Assembly: GCF_001708445.1 (NCBI RefSeq)
Contig: NZ_CP015637.1
Location: 1,737,001-1,801,000, forward strand
Length of the DNA stretch: 64,000 nucleotides
Source: Pseudomonas fluorescens
GTDB taxonomy: Bacteria > Pseudomonadota > Gammaproteobacteria > Pseudomonadales > Pseudomonadaceae
Direction of reading: 5' to 3'
The notes under the pieces were generated by a model. It made no database searches and was not told the origin of the DNA. It worked only from the letters and a program-made list of their open reading frames with translations. A program made the translations under genes and the position numbers. Positions 51,394-59,631 of this stretch are shown in pieces (positions within the stretch are counted from its first letter, which is position 1; each line of letters starts with the position of its first letter).

Positions 51394-52083
51394 ATGAGCC
51401 AGACCGCGACGATTTTGGTCATCGATGACGAACCGCAGATCCGCAAATTCCTGCGCATCAGCCTGGCCTCCCAGGGGTACAAAGTGATCGAGGCCGGCAG
51501 CGGCAACGAAGGCCTGGCGCAGGCGGCATTGAGCAAGCCGGACTTGCTGGTGCTCGACCTTGGCCTGCCGGATATGGACGGCCAGCAAGTGCTGCGCGAG
51601 TTTCGCGAATGGTCGACGGTGCCGGTCCTGGTGTTGTCGGTACGGGCCAGTGAGATACAGAAGGTCGAGGCCCTGGATGGAGGCGCGAACGATTACGTCA
51701 CCAAACCCTTTGGCATCCAGGAGTTTCTCGCCCGGGTGCGTGCATTGCTGCGTCAGGCGCCCGCGGGAGAAGCCCAGGAAGCGGCCTTGAGTTTCGGCCC
51801 GCTGACGGTGGACCTGGCTTATCGTCGCGTGTTGCTGGATGGCGAGGAAGTGGCACTGACCCGCAAGGAGTACGCGGTTCTGGCACAACTGGCACGCCAC
51901 CCCGGGCGGGTGATTACCCAGCAGCAATTGCTCAAGGACATCTGGGGCCCCACCCACGTCGAAGACAGCCATTACCTGCGCATCGTGGTGGGCCATCTGC
52001 GCCAGAAACTGGCGGACGATCCGACGCAGCCACGGTTTATTGTGACCGAGGCGGGGGTAGGGTATCGGTTGTTGGGGGCTTAG
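51394..52083 (+). CDS. kdpE: KDP operon response regulator KdpE
   Basis: OmpR-type regulator of 229 residues. The receiver has the acidic pair DDE and the phospho-acceptor Asp55 in LLVLDLGLPDMDG; the conserved Lys is in YVTKPFG. The C-terminal winged helix has LTRKEYAVLAQLARHPGRVITQQQLLKDIWGP. It activates kdpFABC on phosphorylation by KdpD, 38 bases upstream. It probably binds the CTTTACGCC repeats before kdpF. Confidence 0.97.
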   Translation: MSQTATILVIDDEPQIRKFLRISLASQGYKVIEAGSGNEGLAQAALSKPDLLVLDLGLPDMDGQQVLREFREWSTVPVLVLSVRASEIQKVEALDGGANDYVTKPFGIQEFLARVRALLRQAPAGEAQEAALSFGPLTVDLAYRRVLLDGEEVALTRKEYAVLAQLARHPGRVITQQQLLKDIWGPTHVEDSHYLRIVVGHLRQKLADDPTQPRFIVTEAGVGYRLLGA

Positions 52084-52104
52084 CCCTCAGCCCCAGCACA
52101 CCGT

Positions 52105-53142
52105 TCAGCGCTGTTCACTTTCATAGCGATCCAGCGTATCGCTGGCAATCTCCCTGCCCAGGGCGATCAACTCCGGCGCCTTGTAGAACTCGAAAAACCG
52201 ACACACCCGTTTCGGCACGTTGATCAGGATATCCGGCGGATAGCCGGCGATCTTGTACTGCGCCAACGACGTCTGCATCACCTCGAAGCTCTGGTTGATC
52301 AAGTCCAGCAGCGACGCCGGCCCGACGTTATCGATGATGAACGAGCCCGTGGCCGATTTCGGCGCCCCGGCCTTTTCGGGCGCGGCGGCAGGTTGCTGGG
52401 ATTCGGGTTCAGCCGATTCCAGCCATGGGTTGATCTCGGCCGCCTGGGCCTGCAAGGCTTCCTGTTCCAGCTTCATCAGTTGCTCGGCCTGCTTGCGGCG
52501 AAACGGCAGGTGCGAACCCAGTGACTTCGCCAGGCTGTTGAACCGGCTCTTGAATGCCGGCGGGCGTGGGATCACGGGTAAATGGTAGTGCTTCTGGTTG
52601 GTGGCGTTGAGGTTCACCGCGATGATCAGGTCGCAATGGCTCGACACCACGGGCACGATCGGCAGCGGGTTGAGCAGGCCGCCGTCCACCAGCATGCGGT
52701 TGCCCTGCATCACGGGCGTAAACAGGCTGGGGATCGCCGCCGAGGCACGCATGGCCTGGTGCAGGCAGCCTTCCTGGAACCAGATTTCCTGTTGGTTGGT
52801 CAGGTCGGTGGCCACGGCCGTGTAGGGGATGCGCAGTTCTTCGATATTGATTTCGCCAACGATCTTGCGGATTTGCCCGAAGACTTTCTCGCCACGGATC
52901 GCACCGAGACGAAAACTGACGTCCACCAAGCGCAAGACATCCAGGTAGTCGAGGCTTTCGATCCAGTTTCGATACTCATCGAGCTTGCCGGCGGCGTAGA
53001 TCCCGCCCACCACCGCGCCCATGGAACAGCCTGCGATACAGGCGATGTCGTAGCCGCGCCGTTCGATTTCCTCGATCACCCCGATATGGGCGTAGCCCCG
53101 GGCCCCGCCGGAGCCCAGCACCAAGGCAACACGCTTTTTCAT
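52105..53142 (-). CDS. Patatin-like phospholipase family protein (RssA-like)
   Basis: 345 residues. The oxyanion loop is GSGGARGYAHIGV near the N-terminus, the nucleophile Ser lies in GCSMGAVVGG, and the catalytic Asp in LVDGGLLNPLP, the full Ser-Asp dyad of patatin-type lipases. An Ala/Pro/Glu-rich linker lies around residues 225-265, before a C-terminal region with INVPKRVCRFFEFYKAPE. Probably cytoplasmic or membrane-associated; substrate unknown. Convergent with kdpE, 21 bases between stops. Confidence 0.9.
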   Translation of the reverse strand: MKKRVALVLGSGGARGYAHIGVIEEIERRGYDIACIAGCSMGAVVGGIYAAGKLDEYRNWIESLDYLDVLRLVDVSFRLGAIRGEKVFGQIRKIVGEINIEELRIPYTAVATDLTNQQEIWFQEGCLHQAMRASAAIPSLFTPVMQGNRMLVDGGLLNPLPIVPVVSSHCDLIIAVNLNATNQKHYHLPVIPRPPAFKSRFNSLAKSLGSHLPFRRKQAEQLMKLEQEALQAQAAEINPWLESAEPESQQPAAAPEKAGAPKSATGSFIIDNVGPASLLDLINQSFEVMQTSLAQYKIAGYPPDILINVPKRVCRFFEFYKAPELIALGREIASDTLDRYESEQR

Positions 53143-53357
53143 GGTCGATGTCCTTCATTAAGCAGGCGCTCACAATGCACCCATTGAGGGGGCTGCTTCA
53201 ATCTTCATGAACCGTGCAATAATTTTCCAGAATAGCGCCTCGGCTCGGGTATGCTCTGGCAATAGGCGCTTCTGATTTCAGGCTATGGATAAGGCACTTT
53301 TCCTTGTAGGCAACGTCTACACCGTACGACTGTTTTTCTTATTTTGAGGTGTCATCG

Positions 53358-53636
53358 ATGAAAGCCTGGATGTGTGTGCCTGTGATCATGTTGGCCCTGG
53401 CCGGTTGCGCCGGGAAAACCGCATACCGCGACAGCTGCGGCACCCAATTGGATGCAGCGTGGAAAGAGTTGGACCTGGCCAAGGCCGAAGGCTTTGCCGG
53501 CACCGTGAGCTATTCCAAGGCCTTGTCCCTGTTGACAGGCGCGAAGACCCAGCAACAGTTTGAAGCGTTCGAAGGCTGCTCCAACAAAGCTGAAAAGGCG
53601 CGGTTCTATATTCGTGAGTCGCGCGCTGGGCGTTGA
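53358..53636 (+). CDS. Small putative lipoprotein of unknown function
   Basis: 92 residues with a hydrophobic N-terminus and lipobox LAGC (MKAWMCVPVIMLALAGC), so probably lipidated after export. The remainder is a short helical domain with two Cys (DSCGT and EGCSNKAEKARFYIRESR). ATG at 53358 after TTGAGGTG. It is 44 bases before the CHAD gene and divergent from the patatin gene across about 215 bases with no other feature seen. Function unknown. Confidence 0.78.
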   Translation: MKAWMCVPVIMLALAGCAGKTAYRDSCGTQLDAAWKELDLAKAEGFAGTVSYSKALSLLTGAKTQQQFEAFEGCSNKAEKARFYIRESRAGR

Positions 53637-53680
53637 TCCCAGGGAGCGAATAGGGTTTTTCATCGAGAAGTGAGGGCAGG

Positions 53681-54442
53681 ATGTCAGCTTTGGTCGATCA
53701 GTTAGTCGCTCAGGTCATTGGCCTGGAAGTAGGGTTACTGAGCTGCCAGGCTCGCCTTGCCGCCGTTACCGATGATGAAGCCCTGCATGATTTGCGCACT
53801 ACCGTGCGACGCCTGCGCAGCTTGTTGCGCCCTTTGCGTGGGCTGCCGGGCGTCGAACACCTTGAATTGGCCGCCAGCACGGTCGGCCAATTGACCACTC
53901 CGCTGCGTGACCGTGAAGTACTGGCCGCCTACCTGCACCAGCATGGTCACCACGACGCCGCCGACCGCCGCCTGCGGCTGCAGCCCGATGCCTACCGCCA
54001 GGTGGCTCAAGGTCCTGAGTTGGCTCACCTGCTGCAAATTCTCGATGCATTCCCACGGTTTATCCGAGCGTCCCAACACCAGAAATTGCTCAAGGGCTTG
54101 CGCCTGCGCATCGAGAAACGCCTGGCCAAGCAATGGCAGAAACTCGACGAAGCACTGAAGGATCCCAGCCATGATCGCCACCGTTTGCGGTTGCTGATCA
54201 AGCGCGTGCGCTATGCCGCCGAAGCCTATCCCGAACTGGACAAGCTCCCGGCCAAAGCCCTGTCGCGCCTGAAGGATGCCCAAGGCGCGCTTGGCGATTG
54301 GCATGATTGCTGGCAATGGTTGGCCCAGGCCGAACATCAAGCCGATCTGCAGCCGTGTGTCGCGGTATGGCAACGGACCATGGTCAAGGCTGAAGGGCAG
54401 GCGGACCGAGTGCTGGATAAGCTCAGCGCCGATTGTTTTTAA
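53681..54442 (+). CDS. CHAD domain-containing protein
   Basis: 253 residues of an all-helical CHAD domain: the VHDLRTTVRRLRS-type helix (here LHDLRTTVRRLRSLLRPL), HRLRLLIKRVRYAAEAYPEL and LGDWHDCWQWL show the conserved His and basic residues. CHAD proteins bind polyphosphate and are often linked to polyphosphate granules; that role is inferred here from the family. No CYTH domain or ppk lies nearby. Confidence 0.87.
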   Translation: MSALVDQLVAQVIGLEVGLLSCQARLAAVTDDEALHDLRTTVRRLRSLLRPLRGLPGVEHLELAASTVGQLTTPLRDREVLAAYLHQHGHHDAADRRLRLQPDAYRQVAQGPELAHLLQILDAFPRFIRASQHQKLLKGLRLRIEKRLAKQWQKLDEALKDPSHDRHRLRLLIKRVRYAAEAYPELDKLPAKALSRLKDAQGALGDWHDCWQWLAQAEHQADLQPCVAVWQRTMVKAEGQADRVLDKLSADCF

Positions 54443-54531
54443 ACCGGTCCGGCTTTTGGCCGGAATAGGCGCTGTACCTGGCCGTCACGATGGTTAAGAT
54501 CCAGCATCGGTTTTCTTGATGTGAGGTCGCC

Positions 54532-55329
54532 ATGCGCTTTAGTGATTTGCTCGACGCTGCCCGTAGCCACCCGTTGGATATCACCATCCCCGCAGAATGG
54601 GCCCAGGGCCGTGCGACCTTCGGCGGCCTGCTCGTCGCTTTGCAATACGAAGCTTTGCGCGCCCACGTGCCTGCCGATCGGCCATTGCGCTCGCTGGCGG
54701 TTACCTTCGTCGGTCCGGTTGCGCCCGATGTACCCGCAAGCTATCAAGTCGAAGTGCTGCGCGAAGGCAAGGCGGTCAGCCAGTTGCTCGGTCGTGTGGT
54801 GCAAAACGGCGAAGTTGCGACGCTGGTGCAGGCCAGTTTCGGCGCGTCCCGCGAGTCGCAGATCTTGGTCGGGAGCGAACCGCCACCGACGTTCAAGCAT
54901 TGGGATGAGTGCCAGGAACTGCCGTATATCAAGGGCGTCACCCCCGAATTCATGCGGCACCTGGCGATGCGTTGGAGTGTCGGCGGCCTGCCATTTACCG
55001 GCAATAAATCCCGTGACATGGGCGGCTGGGTTCGGTTACGTGGGGATGTGAAAGAAGAACCACTGACCGAAGCGCACATCCTCGCACTTGTCGACGCGTG
55101 GCCACCGGCCTTGCTCCCGCACCTGAAGAAACCGGCGCCGGGCAGCACCCTGACCTGGACCATCGAATTCATCCAGCCGCTGCAAAACCTCACCACCCTC
55201 GACTGGTGCCAGTATCTCGTCAACATCGAACACGCCCGCGACGGCTACGGCCACGCCGCCGCTGCGCTATGGAGCCCGACCGGCGAACTGATCGCGATCA
55301 GCCGCCAGACCGTGGTGGTCTTCGCCTAA
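54532..55329 (+). CDS. Acyl-CoA thioesterase family protein (double hotdog)
   Basis: 265 residues resembling TesB-like/thioesterase-superfamily proteins: N-terminal hotdog (WAQGRATFGGLLVALQYEAL, SLAVTFVGPV) and C-terminal hotdog (TWTIEFIQPL, DGYGHAAAALWSPTGELIAISRQTV). It probably hydrolyses medium- or long-chain acyl-CoAs in the cytoplasm; chain preference is unknown. It lies 89 bases after the CHAD gene, possibly co-transcribed. Confidence 0.85.
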   Translation: MRFSDLLDAARSHPLDITIPAEWAQGRATFGGLLVALQYEALRAHVPADRPLRSLAVTFVGPVAPDVPASYQVEVLREGKAVSQLLGRVVQNGEVATLVQASFGASRESQILVGSEPPPTFKHWDECQELPYIKGVTPEFMRHLAMRWSVGGLPFTGNKSRDMGGWVRLRGDVKEEPLTEAHILALVDAWPPALLPHLKKPAPGSTLTWTIEFIQPLQNLTTLDWCQYLVNIEHARDGYGHAAAALWSPTGELIAISRQTVVVFA

Positions 55330-55337
55330 GCCGGCTA

Positions 55338-55700
55338 TCAGTGGTGGTGGCGCTGACGCCAGGCGCGCCACCAGCCACCGCTCAACACAAAGCGTGGGAA
55401 GGTCACGAACTGCTCGACGATCAAGCGTTGTACGGCGTCTTTACGGTCACTGAACGGCTCGCTGGCTTGAACTTCCAGTCGATGACCCTGCCGCTGCAAG
55501 CCCAGGCCGGCGAGGATACCGACAACACCCACCGCAAAACTGGCCAAGCTCAGGCTGAACACACCGGAAACGATCAACAGGAAGCCGATGATAAACAGCG
55601 GCACGGCGATCAGGTGCAGCGCCAGGTTGGTCGGGTGCTGATGGTTTTGCGGGTAGTTGCGCCATTGCCAGGCGGGGAGATTGGGATGACGTTTGCCCAT
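55338..55700 (-). CDS. Mpo1-like/DUF962 membrane protein
   Basis: 120 residues with the family start WRNYPQNHQHPTNLALHLIAVPLF (H-x-x-P-T-N-x-x-L-H) and two to three membrane helices. The yeast relative Mpo1 is an Fe-dependent dioxygenase acting on 2-hydroxy fatty acids; whether the bacterial proteins do the same is not shown. Convergent with the thioesterase gene, 8 bases between stops. Confidence 0.82.
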   Translation of the reverse strand: MGKRHPNLPAWQWRNYPQNHQHPTNLALHLIAVPLFIIGFLLIVSGVFSLSLASFAVGVVGILAGLGLQRQGHRLEVQASEPFSDRKDAVQRLIVEQFVTFPRFVLSGGWWRAWRQRHHH

Positions 55701-55825
55701 GATGGTGAATCCTCTGTCCGTTGAAATAACATGGGGAGAGTTTAGGTGGGGGTGGGCGGGGGAGCGAATTGGCGTTTGCTATGACACTCATAGTTAGCGT
55801 TCAGTGCATCGATGCTTTGTTTTTA

Positions 55826-56248
55826 CTAAATTTCGTCCGACCAGTCGTAATCTTCTGGTCCAGGACAGTTCATATAAACCGAGGGACCGGATAGGGAAAG
55901 CCATCTGGTCTTGAATTCAATAGAGGCATTTTTAGATTTTGCAGCTAAGAAAAAGTACTCGTTTTCTTGCTTTATTGTTATGAGAAAAACTTCCCTAATG
56001 GGTAGGTTTATTATTTTCAAATCGCTAATTTCTGAGCAGGTCAGTCCAATTCGGCATGCGTTGTATCCTTTATCTTTCCATTTTTCAGGCAGGCATTCAG
56101 GAAATTCTGGTATGTCAAAACCTATGCCCAAGTCATTGTTATCATTTTCTATTCGCAGTGAATGTATATAAGCTTTTCCGATTTCAACTGGTTGCTTGAA
56201 AAGCTTGTTGAAAAAAATAGTTCCATCAAGATCATTCCAATGCTTCAT
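55826..56248 (-). CDS. Imm50-like immunity protein (orphan copy)
   Basis: 140 residues, low GC compared with neighbours. The pattern IGFDIPEFPECLPEKWKDKGYNACRIGLTC...ISDLKI matches Imm50-type immunity proteins of polymorphic toxin systems. It is a clear paralog of the protein encoded at 56979-57380 (shared QPVEIG, GIGFDIP, LPEKWK, GYN, ISDLKI). The ATG follows AAGGAAAAA; the sequence before it (CACACTTTCAAGGAAAAAAATGAA) also matches the toxin-immunity junction upstream, as if a second toxin 3' end had been lost. No matching toxin remains next to it. Confidence 0.75.
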   Translation of the reverse strand: MKHWNDLDGTIFFNKLFKQPVEIGKAYIHSLRIENDNNDLGIGFDIPEFPECLPEKWKDKGYNACRIGLTCSEISDLKIINLPIREVFLITIKQENEYFFLAAKSKNASIEFKTRWLSLSGPSVYMNCPGPEDYDWSDEI

Positions 56249-56383
56249 TTTTTTCCTTGAAAGTGTGGGCGGCGGGGCCTGGGGCAACGCGGACGGATTT
56301 ATTTAATGGAGCAGTGAATAGAATGTTCAGACTGTAAAAAGTTTTGATCCCTTCCTAGTCCTGTTTTTCTGTTGTGCTCGTTT

Positions 56384-56913
56384 TTATGTGTTTTTTGTGC
56401 GGTTTATGTAGAAGTGAATATCTTCAATATTTATTTTGTTAAAGAGGTTTCTTGTTTTTTCGAGAATGATTTCATTCTCGTGGCTGGTTTTATAGAAGAA
56501 CTGAGCTGCGGCATGTGTTTCTGAATCGTAAAATCTGCATAACAATATATTGGCATGCGACTCCAAAAAGACCCTGATTTTCTCAGGGGTGATGAGATTT
56601 TCAAATACTGTCATTTTGAACCAAAGTTCCTCTATTTCCGTTTCGGATTTTTGAATAACTAGAACGGCTTTGTGTGATCCCTCTAAAGCTAGGTTTTGTA
56701 TTTTTCTAGGGTTGCTTGGGCGGTTTTTAATTATGGAGTAGATGTTGCTGTTTTCATTTTTTTACAGAGGTCTCCAGTGGTAAGTGTATTGGATGTATAT
56801 TTTTTAAATAAGTACTCTTCGGCTTTAGAGTTAAATCCTACAGCTGTTGTTGATGTTCATTCTCTTTTTGTAGGCCATTCTTCTGAAAATCTCTTGGAAA
56901 AAAGTGGGGCTAT
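56384..56913 (-). pseudogene. Decayed small gene between the two Imm50 copies
   Basis: AT-rich. The intact part encodes MTVFENLITPEKIRVFLESH... to ...FYINRTKNT (76 residues from the ATG at 56614). The same frame is open and protein-like upstream without a start (NSNIYSIIKNRPSNP, SHKAVLVIQKSETEIEELW). Shifting frame at the A7 run complementary to 56757-56763 continues it as NSKAEEYLFKKYTSNTLTTGDLCKK, interrupted by a TGA at 56857-56859. It looks like an immunity or toxin-associated gene with at least one frameshift and one nonsense change. No family recognised. Confidence 0.45.
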
Positions 56914-56978
56914 TTAACCGAGCAGTGAGTCGGATCTTTAGCCTATAATAGTTCTGTCCACTTTCTGCTACCTTTCTG

Positions 56979-57890
56979 TTAAAAATTTTCATCATTACCT
57001 CTGATGTAAACGTTAGGGTCGCAAATTGAGATGCTCTTGGCCTTAAATTCGATTAAGGAATTTTTGTTGGCAGCATAGAAGCAGAGTTGACCCTTTTCTT
57101 TTTTTACTTTTACGTAAAAATTATCTCGGCCGGGTATGTTGAGTATTTTTAGATCGCTAATGCCATGACAATCAACACCAAGTCTGCAAACGTTGTAACC
57201 TTTGTTTTTCCATTTTTCCGGTAGAATATCTGGGAAATCAGGTATGTCGAACCCAATCCCCAAAGACGGTCGATCATTGTCTATTTGTAAGGAGAAGAGA
57301 GTGATTTCTCCTATCTCTACAGGCTGGCTAAAAATTTTTTCAAAGAATATATTTTTATCTAGTTCATTCCAGTAGTTCATTTTTTTCCTGAAGAAGTAGT
57401 GTGCTTCTGCGTCGATGAGTTTTCCGTTCCGCGGTTGTTCAATAGGTCGTAGATTGAAATGTGTTGTTTGATCTCCAATTCCATCTGCTCTACCGTATTT
57501 ATGCCCTGCAGAATGATCTTGAATAAGGACTTGCGTGCCATCTTTTCTTGTAAATTGATATACCCTCGTCTTGATAGGGTGGCCGGTGGCATCCAGTATT
57601 TTTTTATCATTCAAATCGGTCATGTTTTCTATTTTGTACTGTGTCGTCCGTCCTGTTTTCGGGTGGGTCATCACATCTGGGCTCTGATTCATCGGTATAT
57701 GGGCATCTCTTTTAGCTTGCCTGAAAGCCCCCTTACGAGAAACGTCAGGGGCACCCGGTTCAGTAGGAGTAGCGCAAGCGGGATTTTTTCTTATTGATCC
57801 AGGGCAATTTGCGCTGAGCCCCAAAGGATCAACCCACCCGGTCGGGTTGGGCGCGTACAAGTACCCATTGATCCCACCCGCCAACTTCAC
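56979..57890 (-). CDS. RHS C-terminal toxin tip fused in frame to an Imm50-like immunity protein
   Basis: 303 residues from a GTG, but the frame is open up to 58424 without a start and reads RHS core (YNRHRYYNPDVGRYLTPDP). Residues 1-25 hold the hallmark GWVDPLGL. Residues about 26-170 form a variable toxin tip with KGAFRQAKRDAHIP, VLIQDHSAGHKYG and THFNLRP, resembling HNH/endonuclease VII-fold toxins. From Met171 (57380) an Imm50-like domain follows with no stop. One A fewer in the A7 run at the junction would end the toxin at TGA overlapping the immunity ATG. An intact RHS would be a contact-dependent or type VI effector. Confidence 0.75.
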   Translation of the reverse strand: MKLAGGINGYLYAPNPTGWVDPLGLSANCPGSIRKNPACATPTEPGAPDVSRKGAFRQAKRDAHIPMNQSPDVMTHPKTGRTTQYKIENMTDLNDKKILDATGHPIKTRVYQFTRKDGTQVLIQDHSAGHKYGRADGIGDQTTHFNLRPIEQPRNGKLIDAEAHYFFRKKMNYWNELDKNIFFEKIFSQPVEIGEITLFSLQIDNDRPSLGIGFDIPDFPDILPEKWKNKGYNVCRLGVDCHGISDLKILNIPGRDNFYVKVKKEKGQLCFYAANKNSLIEFKAKSISICDPNVYIRGNDENF

Positions 57891-58348
57891 CGGATCAGGC
57901 GTCAGATAACGACCAACATCCGGATTGTAGTAGCGATGGCGGTTGTAGTGCAGCCCGCTTTCCTGATCGAAGTACTGACCCTGAAAACGCAGTGGGTTGT
58001 CGACTGTTCCGATGTCGAGCCGGGTGATTTCGCCGTAGGCGCGGTAGTGGGCGGACCAGACGATTTCACCGTCGGGGGCGGTGAGCTCCTGCGGTGTGCC
58101 GAGGTGGTCGAGTTGGTAATGGTAGGGCGTTGTGTCTTTTGGGCCGAAGCCTTCCAGTAGCGCCAGTGGGCGAAAGCTGTCCGGTTCGTAGAGGTAGCTG
58201 CGATGCTTTTCGGCGTGGTGTTCGGCAATCAGTTTGTCGCCTTGCCAGAAAAACTCCGTGGTTATGCGATCCGCGGTCTTGCTGATGCGCCGCCCAAACG
58301 GGTCATAGCGATAGCTCGCGGTTTGGCCGTCGGGTTGGGTAATGCCGA

Positions 58349-59388
58349 TCAGCCGATGCTGGCAGTCGTAGCGGTATTCGGTGACGAGTTGGTGACCCTT
58401 GCCGTTCCGTTCACGAAGCCATTGTCATGCTCGTAGGACGTCGGCTCGTCATCCCCCGGAAACAGCGCGACCAAGCGCCCGGCTTCGTCGTACTGATACG
58501 CCGTCACCGCCCCCAACGGGTCCTGCTCGACCGTTAGCCGACCTTTGTCATCGTAGGATTTGAAGTGCTGCGCACCGTCCGGATCAATCCGCTGCACCAG
58601 CCGCGCCCGGTGGTCATGGACATACACTTCCTGACTGCCATCGGCGTTGTGCACCGTGACGCGACCGTCCTCGCCCCAGACATAGCGCGTGTCCATCTGC
58701 GAAAAACTGGCCCAATGCCGGACACATCGCGCCGCCTTGCCAGACCGTTCCCACGCCCAGAAGAAACTCGCCCCACCGGCCAAGCCACGCTCAAGAATCA
58801 CGTGCTGCTCGTCGTACCGATACACCTCGCTTTCGCCGACGGCATTGGTCGCCGAGACCAGCCGTCCAGCGTCGTCATAGGCGTAGGCAACAACGTGCTG
58901 CTCCGTCACCCAGACGTAGGGTTCATGCCCCTTGGCGCGCTGAACCTGGTAGTCCACCGCCACAATGCGGCCCCGTTCATAGCGCAAAAACAGCGACCGG
59001 CCCGCGCCGTTATCCAACCGTTCGATGCGCCCCAATACGTCGCGGAAAATTCGCAGGCGGTTGTCATACGCATCACTGATCGAGACCAATACACCGTCGC
59101 GAAAGTGATAAAACCGCGCCGCCTGGGCCAGCACCAGTTCATCCGGCGAAGCGCCCAGATAGATCGCCGCTTCAGCCAGGCTGTTGGTGATCGCGGGGCG
59201 AGCCGCGGTGGGCAGCGGGAACTCAGTCGTGCGGTTTTCATGGTCAATCCAGACGACCGAATCGCCCACCACAGAAAGCCTGTGCGCCAGCGCGTGACTC
59301 CAGCCAAACCCCAACCCGCAATCCACTTCCACCGCACTGGTGCGGTACAACCGGGTCCACTCGAACGGCAAACGCGGCGCCTGTGAGT
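58349..59388 (-). pseudogene. RHS core fragment, 5'-truncated and frameshifted
   Basis: About 346 residues of an RHS protein. It begins abruptly at RLPFEWTRLY, the usual entry to the RHS core (DUF6531 region), right after a REP unit, so the N-terminal half (PAAR or signal region and linker) is missing. YD repeats follow (YDNRLRIFRDVLGRIERLDN, YAYDDAGRLVSATNAVGE, YDDKGRLTVEQDPLGAVTAYQYDEAGRL). After EPTSYEHDNG the frame drifts (FVNGTARVTNSS) while the proper continuation (GKGHQLVTEYRYD) lies in the frame of the downstream piece; a single indel around 58400-58425 explains it. It is not expected to produce a working effector. Confidence 0.8.
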
Positions 59389-59413
59389 TCTTCGCGAGCA
59401 AGCTCGCTCCTAC
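59387..59413. repeat. Single REP unit (family 2) at the truncation point of the RHS remnant
   Basis: TTCGCGAGCAAGCTCGCTCCTACA, the same unit as the right arms at 12739-12840 and 48582-48682. It directly abuts the first RHS codons, so the deletion endpoint coincides with a REP unit. Confidence 0.8.
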
Positions 59414-59439
59414 AAAAAAGCCTTAACTGAACGGCATTA

Positions 59440-59553
59440 GGGCTTGCCCCGCGTTGGGGCGCGTAGCGGCCCTAAAACCAGTCTCCCGGTTCAACAAGAA
59501 GAAATGCGGTGACCTTATTGGGGCGGCCTCGCAGCCCAATGCGGGGCAAGCCC
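59440..59553. repeat. REPIN-like inverted repeat (family 3)
   Basis: GGGCTTGCCCCGCGTTGGG and CCCAATGCGGGGCAAGCCC are near-perfect complements 70 bases apart. The sequence is distinct from families 1 and 2. It occupies most of the 230-base gap between the RHS remnant and ycaQ, together with the REP unit before it. Confidence 0.8.
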
Positions 59554-59631
59554 GCTCGCCACAATCAAACCCGCTTGCCGCAACACGCTTGCTCACTAAA
59601 AAAGCCTGCTCACCACACAAGTACCGTGCGC

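Noticed and set aside
56696..56917. 73-residue plus-strand frame in the AT-rich RHS region
   Set aside because: Hydrophobic by base composition; the opposite strand gives a better, though broken, protein-like frame continuous with 56384-56614.
55826..59413. RHS region as an intact type VI effector locus or a transposon
   Set aside because: The N-terminal half is missing, the core is frameshifted, and no transposase or integrase is present; it is a relic with possibly active immunity genes.
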